Shown here: positions 28,602 through 38,676 of the stretch, piece after piece
How the letters are laid out: every line of letters begins with the position of its first letter
Numbering within the stretch: the stretch's first letter is position 1
NCBI RefSeq assembly: GCF_004769635.1
Contig: NZ_RQGH01000015.1
Span: 18,704-82,703, forward strand
From: Leptospira jelokensis
GTDB lineage: Bacteria; Spirochaetota; Leptospiria; Leptospirales; Leptospiraceae
Reading direction: 5' to 3'
DNA length: 64,000 nucleotides
Position numbers and translations under genes: made by a program
The notes under the pieces: generated by a model
The model's database searches: none
The model's input: the letters and a program-made list of their open reading frames with translations, nothing else
Told to the model about the DNA's origin: nothing

Positions 28602-29711
28602 ATGAATTGGATTAAAAATAAAAACGAAACAATCGTATATATCTTGTTAGCAGGGATTTTCCTTGCGACATGTTTCACTTTGTTTTTTGTTTTCAAACCC
28701 TTTTTATGGGCTAGTTTTTTGTCTTTATTATTTTATTTGACCACTCGCAAACTCCACAAACGTTTAAAAAATTTTTTAGGCATTAAGTTCCACGGACTTT
28801 CTCCTTACATCATGGTCATCTTAATGTTGGCCTGTGTTTTTATTCCCTCTTATCTGATTGTTTCCACCTTGATCCGCGAATCTTTAAACTTAGTCAGTTA
28901 TGTGAGAAACCAACTCACTGAAGAATCCATTGTATCCCTATTACTCAATAGTCCAATGTTAACTGACTTTTTTACGGAAAATGAATTTTTTTGGATCAAA
29001 CTTCCGATCCTCTACCGCGAGTATGTGGGACAACATATGGACATTCTGAATTTAGATTCCATCTATAGTTTGTTAAAAAATTCTTCTGGATTTTTGATTG
29101 GTAGTTTTGAAGTACCTGGTGCCATCATCTTCAATGGATTTTTTACCTTTATCTTACTTTTTTTCCTCTATAAAGAAGGAAGCAGAATGGAACATGCCTT
29201 GTTTTTATTATTACCTTTCCCTACAGAAATTGAAGAACGACTTGGTCGTAGGATCGAGGAAGCCATTCGTACGGTGATGATGGGAAATTTATTCATTTCC
29301 TTACTCCAAGGGGCTCTCGTTTACGTACTGTTACTTTTTACATCTGTCTCAAATAAGTTTTTACTCTCAAGTATCGCCACTATCTTTTCACTCATCCCTG
29401 TTGTAGGCACATCTGTTGTTTGGTTTCCCATCGGTTTGTACATTGGCCTTGTGCAAGAGAATTGGACGGGAAGTATTTTATTTATGATTGCAGGTGGAGC
29501 AAGTTACCTCATTTTAGAAAATTTTGTGAAACCAAAAATTTTAGATAAAAAACTAAAAACCCATCCTTTCCTAATTTTCCTCTCACTGATTGGCGGATTA
29601 CAAGAATTTGGTGTTGCAGGGATCATCATTGGACCAATGGCCTTAACCCTTGTCATCATCCTTTGGGACTTTTGGAAAATTTTTAGGGAAACTCGCTTCA
29701 AAACCACATAA
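28602..29711 (+). CDS. AI-2E family transporter (PerM-like)
   Basis: This 369-residue polytopic protein has about eight transmembrane helices, a long extracytoplasmic stretch between the second pair and the third, and the family's GALVYVLLLF...PVVGTSVVWFPIGLYIGL core near residues 240-290. The AI-2E (YdiK/PerM/TqsA) family includes proteins linked to autoinducer-2 export and Na+/H+ antiport; the cargo here is unknown. It starts three bases after the lipoprotein stop and its own stop touches the xseA start. Confidence 0.9.
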   Translation: MNWIKNKNETIVYILLAGIFLATCFTLFFVFKPFLWASFLSLLFYLTTRKLHKRLKNFLGIKFHGLSPYIMVILMLACVFIPSYLIVSTLIRESLNLVSYVRNQLTEESIVSLLLNSPMLTDFFTENEFFWIKLPILYREYVGQHMDILNLDSIYSLLKNSSGFLIGSFEVPGAIIFNGFFTFILLFFLYKEGSRMEHALFLLLPFPTEIEERLGRRIEEAIRTVMMGNLFISLLQGALVYVLLLFTSVSNKFLLSSIATIFSLIPVVGTSVVWFPIGLYIGLVQENWTGSILFMIAGGASYLILENFVKPKILDKKLKTHPFLIFLSLIGGLQEFGVAGIIIGPMALTLVIILWDFWKIFRETRFKTT

Positions 29712-30989
29712 ATGGAAACTGTTGACTCCTCCCTTACTGTAAGCGAAGTCAATCGCCGCATCAAAGCGAAACTCCAAGATTCACCCGAATTCAAAAATTT
29801 CTGGGTTCGCGGTGAGATTTCCAATTTCAGCCAAACCAATAGTTCAGGGCATATGTATTTTTCTTTAAAGGATACAGCCAGTGTCATCAAATGTGCTTTT
29901 TTTTCATACCAAGCAAAAAATTACAGAGGTACACCGTTACGAAATGGTATGGAAATCCTAGTTTATGGATCGGTCTCTGTTTATGAACCTGGTGGGTACT
30001 ATAGTTTAACGGTCCAAAAGATCGAAGAACTTGGTGAAGGTGATATTCTTTTAAAAATTGAAAAATTAAAAAAACAATTAGCTGAAAAAGGTATTTTTGA
30101 TGCCACTCACAAACGTCCATTACCAAAATTTCCCAAACGATTAGGAATTGTCACGTCCCCAAAGGGTGCCGCTGTAGAAGACATCATTCGTATCGCCACA
30201 GACCTAAACCCTTCCATACAAATCTTAGTTTCTCCCTGCCTAGTCCAAGGAGACGGAGCAGAAAATTCGATCATCGAAGCCATAAAAGAAATCAATGACC
30301 CAAAATGGGAAGTGGATGTGATCATCGCAGGACGTGGTGGTGGTTCCTTCGAAGACCTAATGGCGTTTAACCAAGAATCGGTGGTGATGGCCTATTACCA
30401 ATCTCGGATTCCGATTATTTCTGCCGTAGGCCATGAAATTGACCGTGTGCTCACTGATTTAGCGGCGGATGCAACAACACCCACTCCCACTGCCGCTGCA
30501 AAATTAGCAATTCCCAATGTATCAGATACATTGATCCGATTAGATGAAATAGAAGACAGACTTAGGTCTGCCCTAACAGGCGTCATTCGAATTGGAAAAG
30601 AAAAAATGACAGGTGTGACAACACGTGTTGTCTTACAAAATCCAGAATCAATTTTAGAACCAAGACAAAACCATTTTGATGAATTGATGACTAAAATTTC
30701 TTTACTTGGTAAAAACTACCTTGTCAAAAAACAAAGTGAATTCCAAAAAATTGATACTTTGTCAAACAATTGGAAATCGTATTTAGAAAGAATCCAAAAC
30801 AAATTTAAACTCGCAGAACAAAGATTAGATCATTTTTCCCCACTTGGGACATTAAAACGTGGTTTTTCTGTTTTACGAAACGCAAACAAACAAGTGATTT
30901 CATCGGTAAAACAAATAAAAGAAAAGGAAACTTTGGAAGTTTTTTTATTTGATGGAAAACTCCAAGTAGAAGTGAAAGAAAAAGGTTAG
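29712..30989 (+). CDS. xseA: Exodeoxyribonuclease VII large subunit
   Basis: XseA is the catalytic subunit of ExoVII, which degrades single-stranded DNA from both ends. The 425-residue product has an N-terminal OB fold (about 8-105, with [21 protein letters not shown]), the catalytic domain (about 125-320, [64 protein letters not shown]) and a C-terminal coiled coil. All recognised signatures are present. It is followed after eight bases by xseB. Confidence 0.97.
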   Translation: METVDSSLTVSEVNRRIKAKLQDSPEFKNFWVRGEISNFSQTNSSGHMYFSLKDTASVIKCAFFSYQAKNYRGTPLRNGMEILVYGSVSVYEPGGYYSLTVQKIEELGEGDILLKIEKLKKQLAEKGIFDATHKRPLPKFPKRLGIVTSPKGAAVEDIIRIATDLNPSIQILVSPCLVQGDGAENSIIEAIKEINDPKWEVDVIIAGRGGGSFEDLMAFNQESVVMAYYQSRIPIISAVGHEIDRVLTDLAADATTPTPTAAAKLAIPNVSDTLIRLDEIEDRLRSALTGVIRIGKEKMTGVTTRVVLQNPESILEPRQNHFDELMTKISLLGKNYLVKKQSEFQKIDTLSNNWKSYLERIQNKFKLAEQRLDHFSPLGTLKRGFSVLRNANKQVISSVKQIKEKETLEVFLFDGKLQVEVKEKG

Positions 30990-30997
30990 GAAACACC

Positions 30998-31273
30998 ATG
31001 GTAGAAAAAAAATCAATTAGTTTTGAAGAGGCAATTCGCGAATTAGAAGACATTGCTGAAAAATTAGAACGTGGCACTTTGTCCTTAGAAGATTCCATCA
31101 AAGCCTATGAAAGAGGTATGGAACTAAAAAAGATTTGTTCGGAACGACTTGTTGATGCGGAAGCAAAAATAGAATTTTTAACGAAATCACCAAGCGGAGA
31201 AGTTGTAAAATCTACGGTGAAAAAAAAGAAAGAAGAAACAACTTCGAAACCATTGGAAGAAGATTTATTTTAA
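30998..31273 (+). CDS. xseB: Exodeoxyribonuclease VII small subunit
   Basis: The 91-residue protein is the small, non-catalytic ExoVII subunit. [36 protein letters not shown] (split here as residues 8-43) is the family's two-helix core. A lysine/glutamate tail beyond residue 60 is disordered and longer than usual. It is adjacent to xseA with normal operon spacing. Confidence 0.95.
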   Translation: MVEKKSISFEEAIRELEDIAEKLERGTLSLEDSIKAYERGMELKKICSERLVDAEAKIEFLTKSPSGEVVKSTVKKKKEETTSKPLEEDLF

Positions 31274-31276
31274 AGA

Positions 31277-32677
31277 ATGAATTTCCAAGCCGTTTTCATC
31301 CTCGGTTATTTACTCATCACCATTGCCATTGGAATTTACGCGGCAAAAAAAGTTAAAAACTCAAAAGACTTTATTTTAGCGGGAAGGAGTTTACCCCTTC
31401 CGATTTCCACTGCGGCATTGTTTGCCACTTGGTTTGGGAGCGAAACCATACTCGGTTCTTCAGTGGAATTTGCAAAAGGTGGTTTTTTAGCCGTCATACA
31501 AGATCCGTTTGGTGGTGCACTCTGTCTTTTTTTACTAGGACTTATTTTTGCAAAATACTTGTACCGAATGCAAATCCTAACCTTTGGGGATTTTTACAAA
31601 AATCGGTATGGCAAAAAAATGGAGTTCATTGCCGGGATTTGTCTTATCTTTTCCTATTTTGGATGGGTGGCAGCTTAATTTGTGGCTCTTGGAATTATGG
31701 TGCAAATTCTCTTTGGAATGAACCAATTTACTGCCATTGTGATTGGTGCATGCCTTGTGGTATTTTATACCTATTTAGGTGGGATGTGGTCTGTCTCCTT
31801 AACCGATTTTTTCCAATCCATTTCCATCATTGTTGGGCTTGTTGTCGTCATCATTGAACTAAATGGGATCAAACCCATTTGGAATTCCATTTCGGAAAAA
31901 CCCGATGGATTTTTTTCCTTTTTTCCAGAATCCAATTACCATGCCTGGACCCTTTACCTGTCTGCCTGGATGGTTGTCGGATTTGGTTCCTTGCCTCAAC
32001 AAGATATCTTCCAAAGGGTGATGTCTGCAAAATCAGAAAAAGTTGCCATTAGAGCATCTTACTTTTCCTCCATCTTGTACTTGTTATTTGCGATGATCCC
32101 TTTGTTTTTGGGGTTACATGCAAAAAGTTTAATCCCCGATTTTGATTTAAATTCAGAAACAGGGCAACTGCTAATCCCAACCATGATCTCAAAATTTTGT
32201 AGTCCATGGATCCAAGTTTTATTTTTTTCTGCATTGATATCCGCGATTTTATCTACGGCATCAGGTGCCATCCTTGCGCCCTCCTCCATCTTATCTGAGA
32301 ATATACTAAAATACGCATTTAAGAATATGAATGATAAAAAATTATTACTCCTCTCAAGGGTTTCTGTTCTTATCATTGCCGGTATATCGTTTGTCCTAGC
32401 AGTAGGTAAACCATCCATTTATGCTCTTGTTGAAGACTCAGGTGGGATCTCCCTCGTCACTTTGTTTATCCCCATGGTGTTTGGCCTTATGAGTAAACGT
32501 GCAGATGAAAGATCTGCTTTATTTTCGTTATTTGTTGGTATTGGGACATGGCTTGTTTTAGAAGTGTATGGTGATGATATGACGAGCCACTTCTATGGAA
32601 CCATCGCAAGCCTAATTGCGATCCTTGTGGGGATGTATCTTTTTCCTAAGAAAGAGAAATCTCAAGTAACCACGTAA
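31277..32677 (+). pseudogene. Sodium:solute symporter gene broken by one in-frame TAA
   Basis: The reading frame 31277-32677 encodes a complete SSS-family (PutP-like) symporter of about 466 codons, interrupted only by TAA at 31676-31678. The first 133 codons cover the N-terminal helices with FILAGRSLPLPIS and LFATWFGSETILGSS; after the stop the same frame continues with FVALGIMVQILFG and all later helices. The stop falls in GWVAA-stop-FVALG, where family members typically have Gln, so CAA to TAA is the simplest explanation. No frameshift is needed. Options are a recent null mutation, stop readthrough, or a base error. The substrate is unknown. It follows xseB by three bases and its end overlaps ddl by 32 bases. 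Confidence 0.85.
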
Positions 32678-33695
32678 ATACATCCTTCATCTCGATCCCA
32701 AGTGCCTTGGCTTGTTGAGGGATGAGGCTTGTGCCAGTCATGCCAGGTAATGTATTGGTTTCCAAAACATATGGAATTCCATCGGAGATGATAAAATCTG
32801 TCCTGGAATAACCCTTGCATCCAAGTATCTGATGGCAAGACAAACTATATTCTTGTAAGGTCTTTGTGATGGTTTCCCCAACTGGCGCGGGTGTGATTTC
32901 TTCACTGGCACCTTTTGTGTATTTGGCTTCAAAATCAAAAAATTCTGATTTCGGACGGATTTCTGTTGGCACTAAGGCAAAAGGATTTCGTTTTTTCCCT
33001 TCAGGTTTTTCCAGGACACCAATCGATACTTCCGTTCCCGTTACTAATTTTTGCACAAGCACTCGGTCTTCCGAAACAAAGATTTTATCCACTAAAGTCA
33101 TCGCTTCTTCGGCTGTTTTTGCCATACCAGTGTTTACACTAGATCCACCTAACGTAGGTTTTATGAAAACGGGGTAAGAAAATGGTAAATTGAGTAAGGT
33201 TTTTCTGGAATCAGATTTTCCCTTTTCCAATTCCAAAAAAGGTGCCACAGGAATGCCAATTGTCTGGAACAAAAGATTGGCTCTATATTTATCCATGGCA
33301 AGGGCTGATGAAAGAACCCCAGATCCTGTATGTGGGATACCCATGATATCTAAAAAGCCTTGGATCCTGCCATCTTCTCCGGCACCACCGTGTAATCCAA
33401 GAAAGGCGGAAGAAAGACCTAATTTCCCTAGTTCACCTGGGAGGCTATGTGAGGTAATCCCATTGGCAGTATTAAATTCTTGTGAAAATTCAGTTTCATT
33501 TTTTCCAGTAGGATCGGGATAAATGGGACCTTCATTTTTAGGGATCCAAAATTTACCATTGGAGTCGATGTAAATGGGACAAACATCGTATTTTTCCCTA
33601 TCAATCGTAGCAAAAATAAAAGAGGAAGAACGAACAGAAATGATATGTTCTCCGGAGACTCCTCCGAAAAGCAATGCTATTTTGGTTTTGGGCAT
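32646..33695 (-). CDS. ddl: D-alanine--D-alanine ligase
   Basis: Ddl joins two D-Ala with ATP to give the dipeptide for peptidoglycan precursors. The 349-residue product has the ATP-grasp layout: [19 protein letters not shown] at the N-terminus, [19 protein letters not shown] with the substrate Glu/His region, [18 protein letters not shown] as the ATP lysine strand, and [20 protein letters not shown], the D-Ala-D-Ala ligase signature 2. It is convergent with the symporter pseudogene, overlapping its 3' end. Confidence 0.96.
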   Translation of the reverse strand: MPKTKIALLFGGVSGEHIISVRSSSFIFATIDREKYDVCPIYIDSNGKFWIPKNEGPIYPDPTGKNETEFSQEFNTANGITSHSLPGELGKLGLSSAFLGLHGGAGEDGRIQGFLDIMGIPHTGSGVLSSALAMDKYRANLLFQTIGIPVAPFLELEKGKSDSRKTLLNLPFSYPVFIKPTLGGSSVNTGMAKTAEEAMTLVDKIFVSEDRVLVQKLVTGTEVSIGVLEKPEGKKRNPFALVPTEIRPKSEFFDFEAKYTKGASEEITPAPVGETITKTLQEYSLSCHQILGCKGYSRTDFIISDGIPYVLETNTLPGMTGTSLIPQQAKALGIEMKDVFTWLLEISLS

Positions 33696-33742
33696 GAAAT
33701 CACTTGATTCCTTTTCGTGAAAGTGAACGATATTGAAATTAC

Positions 33743-35152
33743 GTGGATTCCCGCTTTAAAATTCAATTCGGAATTGTTTTTTCTTTCCTCTTTCTCTGTT
33801 CCTCTTTACAGGCCAAAATTCCAAATTCATTCACCGAAGATACCAAATCCAAATATTCACAATTTTGGTTTTTATATGAAGCGGAATCTCGTGGACGACA
33901 AAACTTTTTTGCCTTTCGTCCATTTTATATGAGTTTCACCGATAGGTCGTACGCCTTTCAATTCCGAAGTTACCTTTCACCCATTTATTACAAAGAAGAA
34001 ACCAATTACTGGTACACTTGGTCCTCTTTATTTTTTTTCAGTGGGACTGGATTCAAACATGTGGAAGGGGATGAAGACGAAGACATACTCATCACTCCAC
34101 TTTTTTTATGGGGAAAAGGGGAATCACAACGAGAAAATTATTATAGTATCTTTCCCATCTATGGAAAAATCCGTAACAAACTTTCCTACCAAGAACTCAA
34201 TTACGTACTCTTTCCCATTTACTCGGAATGGAAATACAAAACTTACAAAGCAAAGTCTATACTCTGGCCATTCGTGATGTGGGGAGGATCAGAAACTAGA
34301 GATGATTTTAGGGTGTTTCCTTTTTATTCTAAAAAAGAGCATGAAGGGAAGTACAGGCGTTATTCGGTCTTATGGCCTTTTTTCCAATGGGGAGAAGAAC
34401 GTTTGGATAAAAAAGAACCTACTACTTACCAAATTTATTTTCCGTTTTACAACCAAAAAGATTCCCTCGATGGGAATATGAAAAGTAGAGCCTTCCTATG
34501 GTTTCCATTGATCAATTCCCTATTTTCCTATGGGTATGACAAAAAAACGGGACAAACCAACTACACTGCCCTTTTCATTTTATTCCAATACACAACTTCT
34601 ACAAAAAAAGACACTGAAAAACTTGTATTTTTTCCCTTGTATGGGTATTCCTATTTTGCCAATAAAGAAGCTGAGTTCATCACACCGTTTTACATCCGTT
34701 TATCGCAAAATACTTCCCATTTAAAATCTACATCCCATTTCCTTTTGCCATTTTATTCTCATATGAAAAATGAGTATGTCCAAACCGGACGAGAGGATTA
34801 TTATTGGAAACTTTGGCCACTCTTTCGATACCATAAAGACCCAGAAGGGAATTTTGGATGGAATACTTTAGCCATCATCCCGGTTCGTTTTGAAGTGATG
34901 GAAGATGTTTGGGAACCAATCTTCTCTCTCATTGAATACAAAAGGTCATCTAATGGAGAAAAACGATTGCACCTAATTACAAGACTTTATACACAAAGAT
35001 GGACAGAGGATGAAACACATATCCACATCCCTATTCTAATGGAATATTCAAAATCAAAATCAGGTTTTCGGTATGAATTTGCTTATGGTTTACTTGGGAT
35101 CGATACAAGGGAAGATACCAATCATTACAAATTCTTTTGGTGGGAAATATGA
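33743..35152 (+). CDS. Exported beta-rich repeat protein coupled to the Mla operon
   Basis: No known family recognised. The 469-residue product starts at a GTG and has a clean signal peptide ([16 protein letters not shown]). The mature part is packed with aromatic residues and carries at least ten copies of a short motif, hydrophobic-x-Pro-[FLI]-[YFW], for example [65 protein letters not shown] and KLWPLFR, spaced roughly 25-45 residues apart. Regular aromatic-capped strands fit an outer-membrane barrel or another repetitive beta fold. Its stop overlaps the mlaE start as ATGA. Such coupling suggests an outer-membrane or periplasmic partner for this lipid-transport system; that is inference. 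Confidence 0.7.
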   Translation: MDSRFKIQFGIVFSFLFLCSSLQAKIPNSFTEDTKSKYSQFWFLYEAESRGRQNFFAFRPFYMSFTDRSYAFQFRSYLSPIYYKEETNYWYTWSSLFFFSGTGFKHVEGDEDEDILITPLFLWGKGESQRENYYSIFPIYGKIRNKLSYQELNYVLFPIYSEWKYKTYKAKSILWPFVMWGGSETRDDFRVFPFYSKKEHEGKYRRYSVLWPFFQWGEERLDKKEPTTYQIYFPFYNQKDSLDGNMKSRAFLWFPLINSLFSYGYDKKTGQTNYTALFILFQYTTSTKKDTEKLVFFPLYGYSYFANKEAEFITPFYIRLSQNTSHLKSTSHFLLPFYSHMKNEYVQTGREDYYWKLWPLFRYHKDPEGNFGWNTLAIIPVRFEVMEDVWEPIFSLIEYKRSSNGEKRLHLITRLYTQRWTEDETHIHIPILMEYSKSKSGFRYEFAYGLLGIDTREDTNHYKFFWWEI

Positions 35153-35925
35153 TCCGATTGTATCGTAAAACCGTGGAACCATTCCTCTATGCCATTGGGT
35201 ATACTGTTTTACTTCTGTTTCGAGCCATAGGCCAATCCCACCATTTGTATTTCAAAAGGCGTGAAATCTTAGAACAGATGTTTATCGCTGGTGTTGGTTC
35301 TTTATTTGTGGTTTCCATCGTTTCCATTTTCACTGGTATGATCCTTGGATTGAATACTGGACTTGGGTTACGAGACTTTGGAGCGGAAGGTCAAATTGGA
35401 CTCTTACTCACCATCACACTCACAAGAGAGATGTCACCTTTTATGACCTCTCTCATCCTTGCCGCATCTGTTGGATCAGCGATGGCCGCTGAAATTGGTA
35501 CCATGAAAGTATCTGAAGAAATTGATGCCTTGGAAGTCATGTCCATAAGCCCTGTTCGCTACCTTGTCATGCCTCGTATCGTAGGTTTTTCGATTATGGT
35601 GCCTGTACTTTGTGTGTATTCGGCAGCACTTGGGATATTAGGTGGAGGGATTGTTGGCCATTTCCAATTGGGAATTGATATGATCAGTTATTTCCAAGAT
35701 GTTTACTACCGCATCTCCTCTGTGCCTGGGCTAAAGGATTTATATGTCGGTTTACTCAAAGGTTATGTTTTTGGATTGTCGATTGCTACCATCTCTTGTA
35801 GCCAAGGACTCCGAACCGAAGGTGGTGCCATCGGTGTGGGCCAAACGACAAGAAAGGCTGTTGTGACCTCATTCCTTATGGTCATTTTTTCCGGTTATGT
35901 GCTCACGGCACTCTTTTACAAATAA
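35149..35925 (+). CDS. mlaE: MlaE-family ABC transporter permease
   Basis: MlaE is the inner-membrane permease of MCE lipid-transport systems (Mla, Yrb, Mce). From the ATG at 35149, which overlaps the upstream stop as ATGA, the product is 258 residues with about five to six helices. [48 protein letters not shown] and [24 protein letters not shown] are the family signatures. It works with the ATPase and MCE protein encoded next to it, moving phospholipid between inner and outer membranes. The TTG at 35137 would give a slightly longer form. Confidence 0.95.
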   Translation: MIRLYRKTVEPFLYAIGYTVLLLFRAIGQSHHLYFKRREILEQMFIAGVGSLFVVSIVSIFTGMILGLNTGLGLRDFGAEGQIGLLLTITLTREMSPFMTSLILAASVGSAMAAEIGTMKVSEEIDALEVMSISPVRYLVMPRIVGFSIMVPVLCVYSAALGILGGGIVGHFQLGIDMISYFQDVYYRISSVPGLKDLYVGLLKGYVFGLSIATISCSQGLRTEGGAIGVGQTTRKAVVTSFLMVIFSGYVLTALFYK

Positions 35926-35933
35926 AGGACAAT

Positions 35934-36722
35934 ATGGAACCATTTGCCATTGAAATGAAAAATGTTCACAAAGCCTTCGGCAAACGTAAGATCTTACGTG
36001 GTATGAACTTACAAGTGAAACAAGGGGAAACCATGGTCATCCTCGGACCCTCAGGTACGGGAAAATCGGTGAGTCTCAAACACATCACGGGCCTTCTTGA
36101 CCCTGACGAAGGGGATTGTTTTATCTTTGGGGAATCCATCGTCCATGCGAACGAAAAAAAAAGAGAAGAACTACGATCGAAGTTAGGAGTTCTCTTCCAA
36201 TCAGGAGCCCTGATCAATTGGCTCACTGTGTATGAAAATGTAGCCTTACCACTGAGAGAACATAAAATTGCACACGGGACTGAACTCGATCGGATCGTAA
36301 TGGAAAAATTACAGTGGTTAGACTTAGTGCCTGCCAAAGACACTTTGCCCAGTAATATTTCAGGGGGGATGAAAAAACGTGTGGGCCTTGCGCGAGCTCT
36401 CACCTCACAACCTAAAATTGTGATGTATGATGAACCAACCTCAGGCCTTGACCCGGTTATGTCCAATGTGATCAATGACCTCGTCATCCGATTGCAAAAG
36501 GAGTTAGGTCTAACTTCCATTGTGGTCACACATGATATGAATTCAGCATACCGGATCGCCGATCGGATCAGTTTTTTGTATGAAGGCCGAGTGCAGTTTT
36601 GTGGCACTTCAGAAGAGATCCAATCCTCCAAGGATCCTGTCATCCAACAGTTCATCCACGGGAATACGGCAGGGCCAATGATCCTCGATCACTCGGAATT
36701 AAAAAAAGGAAAATCAAATTGA
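35934..36722 (+). CDS. mlaF: MlaF-family ABC ATPase
   Basis: The 262-residue ATPase drives the MCE transporter. Walker [17 protein letters not shown]-loop [25 protein letters not shown] signature [16 protein letters not shown], Walker [15 protein letters not shown] and the switch His in VVTHDMNS are all present. The [10 protein letters not shown] segment after the Q-loop is typical of MlaF/MkL ATPases and separates them from general ABC ATPases. Its start follows the mlaE stop by eight bases. Confidence 0.96.
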   Translation: MEPFAIEMKNVHKAFGKRKILRGMNLQVKQGETMVILGPSGTGKSVSLKHITGLLDPDEGDCFIFGESIVHANEKKREELRSKLGVLFQSGALINWLTVYENVALPLREHKIAHGTELDRIVMEKLQWLDLVPAKDTLPSNISGGMKKRVGLARALTSQPKIVMYDEPTSGLDPVMSNVINDLVIRLQKELGLTSIVVTHDMNSAYRIADRISFLYEGRVQFCGTSEEIQSSKDPVIQQFIHGNTAGPMILDHSELKKGKSN

Positions 36723-36754
36723 CTTTGTTCACAATCCAAGGAGAATTTTAGAGA

Positions 36755-37528
36755 ATGCCTACCATAGGTCGCGCTCTCATTGTTGGTTTATTATTTGTTT
36801 TCTCTCTCGTAGCAGTTGGGTACTTCACCATTGTTACAGAAGGTGGTCCTTTCCAAAAGACAGGTTACCAACTCCCAGTTTACTTTCCCGATGCGGAAGG
36901 GATTAAAATTGGAAATAAGGTCACCATCCACGGAGTTCCTTTTGGGTACGTATCCAAAATCCGATTGGTACAGATTGATGAAATGGGAAATCTTTTGCCA
37001 GAAGGAGAAACGGGGATTGGAACCAAAGTGGAACTCACCTTACTCCTCAAAGGGAAAGTCCAACTGTTCTCCAATTACGAAATCACGATCAAAAACGAAA
37101 GTTTGTTATCAGGCCGCGTAGTGGCTCTCGATCCTGGTTCTAAATTCCCAGTCGATCCCAAAACGAAAGAATACCTGATGACAGAAGCCCCGATGAGCCA
37201 AATTGAAATTGCTCCGAGGTCAGGAAAACTCCTCCCCATCCAAGGAAAGGTCACCCAAGACCCACTCGTTTCCTTATCTGAGCTCATCGCCGAGAACCGT
37301 TCTGATATTCGTAAGACCGTGCAAAACATTGCAAGTATCACAGGAAAGATCAATGAAGGCCAAGGGACCCTCGGAAAACTCATCAATGAAAGTGATGTTC
37401 ACAAATCGGTGAACACCACCCTCGGGGATGCGCAAGTGGTCTTAAAGGAACTGAGGGAGGGTCTAGAAGACACCAGAGAACAAGCCCCTGTGACGAGTTT
37501 CATTCGTTCTGCACTGAGTGCTTTTTAG
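36755..37528 (+). CDS. mlaD: MCE-domain lipid-transport protein (MlaD-like)
   Basis: The 257-residue product has one N-terminal transmembrane anchor (about 8-28), then an MCE domain (about 38-130; [23 protein letters not shown] and [13 protein letters not shown]), then a helical C-terminal part about 110 residues long. MCE proteins form hexameric rings or tubes with a hydrophobic bore that ferries lipids across the periplasm. The helical tail is longer than in E. coli MlaD, as in other spirochaetal and mycobacterial MCE proteins, and could extend toward the outer membrane. It starts 32 bases after mlaF. Confidence 0.92.
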   Translation: MPTIGRALIVGLLFVFSLVAVGYFTIVTEGGPFQKTGYQLPVYFPDAEGIKIGNKVTIHGVPFGYVSKIRLVQIDEMGNLLPEGETGIGTKVELTLLLKGKVQLFSNYEITIKNESLLSGRVVALDPGSKFPVDPKTKEYLMTEAPMSQIEIAPRSGKLLPIQGKVTQDPLVSLSELIAENRSDIRKTVQNIASITGKINEGQGTLGKLINESDVHKSVNTTLGDAQVVLKELREGLEDTREQAPVTSFIRSALSAF

Positions 37529-37705
37529 TGCTAACACGGAGAATACGGTCCCATTTGTAGCGGAATTTCTTCAAATTACCCCTTTTCCCTGAGCGTCACA
37601 ATTCCACCACACTGTTGTAAAAAAGAGACATTTTTTTGACTTCTGGTTTCGGTTTTGGAATTGTCCATGGGCCGATTCCTACAAATTTGTAAGTAGGAAT
37701 TGATT

Positions 37706-38614
37706 ATGCAAACGGTGATCCATCGAAAAACGATCCAAAACTCTGTCACTTTAAAGGGTATTGGCGTACATTCTGGAAAAGTGGTGACACTCCGCCTCCA
37801 TCCAGCCGAGGCGAATACGGGACTTATCTTCTATCTTTATAAAGGCATCCAAAAAATCAGAATTCCTGTCTCTCTCGACCATGTCGTCGACACAAGCAAT
37901 GCCACAACCATCGGCGATGGCGGTTCCAACCGGGTCCAAACCATTGAGCATTTGCTCGCAGCGGTGCACACCCTAGGCATAACAGATTGTATTTTTGAAA
38001 TTGATTCGGTTGAGGTTCCCATTATGGACGGGTCCTCCCTCCCTTTTTGGGAAGGGATTCGTTCCGCCGGCATTCGAGTGCTTGAGGAAACCATAGAGCC
38101 CATTACCATCACAAACCCAATTTGGGTGGTAGACGGTGACAAATACCTAGTGATGCTCCCTTCGGATGAATTAAAAGTCACGTATAGCATTGATTTTAAC
38201 CACCCACTCCTTCGGGGACAATCCTACACCACGACACTAGATGAATCCATTTTGGGATCTGATATCTTACCTGCGAGAACCTTTGGGTTTTTAAAGGATG
38301 TAGAAGCGCTCCAGGCTCGTGGACTTGCCATGGGAGGGTCTCTCGACAATGCTGTGGTGCTCACAGACGACGGGTATCTAAACGACCACCTGCGTTATGA
38401 CAACGAATGTGTCCGCCATAAGATCCTGGACTTAGTGGGTGACCTAGCGGTCATGGGGCGTCCGTTCCGAGGCCATCTCATTGCATCGAAAGCAGGCCAT
38501 GCCCTAGACATTTCACTTGCGAAGTGCATCATGAGCCAGTTTACGGGGAACGAACTCACCCAGTACAAAAGCAAACGAATCCCTCTTTTCTCCAAAAAAG
38601 AAGCCGCAAAGTAA
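37706..38614 (+). CDS. lpxC: UDP-3-O-acyl-N-acetylglucosamine deacetylase
   Basis: LpxC is the zinc enzyme committing UDP-GlcNAc derivatives to lipid A synthesis. The 302-residue product shows TLKGIGVHSGK near the N-terminus, QTIEHLLAAVHTLGI with the first zinc His, DGSSLPFWEGI, LPARTFGFLKDVEAL, and CVRHKILDLVGDLAVMGRPFRGH with a second zinc His and Asp; GHALDISLAK follows. The ATG at 37706 has TAGGA at good distance and is preferred to the TTG at 37700. Leptospira makes lipopolysaccharide, unlike many spirochaetes, which fits. A 177-base gap separates it from the Mla genes. Confidence 0.96.
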   Translation: MQTVIHRKTIQNSVTLKGIGVHSGKVVTLRLHPAEANTGLIFYLYKGIQKIRIPVSLDHVVDTSNATTIGDGGSNRVQTIEHLLAAVHTLGITDCIFEIDSVEVPIMDGSSLPFWEGIRSAGIRVLEETIEPITITNPIWVVDGDKYLVMLPSDELKVTYSIDFNHPLLRGQSYTTTLDESILGSDILPARTFGFLKDVEALQARGLAMGGSLDNAVVLTDDGYLNDHLRYDNECVRHKILDLVGDLAVMGRPFRGHLIASKAGHALDISLAKCIMSQFTGNELTQYKSKRIPLFSKKEAAK

Positions 38615-38676
38615 ACAAAACCGTTTTTTACTTTCCAAACCAGGCCAAAACAAAAGTATTTTTGGCATAGGTTCGG

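Noticed and set aside
31429..31857. A second-frame ORF bridging the symporter stop
   Set aside because: The original frame continues cleanly after TAA, so no frameshift is needed; this frame has no family features.
35966..36655. A 229-codon open frame on the minus strand inside mlaF
   Set aside because: It is the antisense shadow of a conserved ABC ATPase gene and contains no recognisable domain or ribosome-binding site.
38644..38666. GCCAAAA / TTTTGGC hairpin between lpxC and ptsI
   Set aside because: The seven-base stem has a long loop and no T run after it; too weak to call as a terminator.
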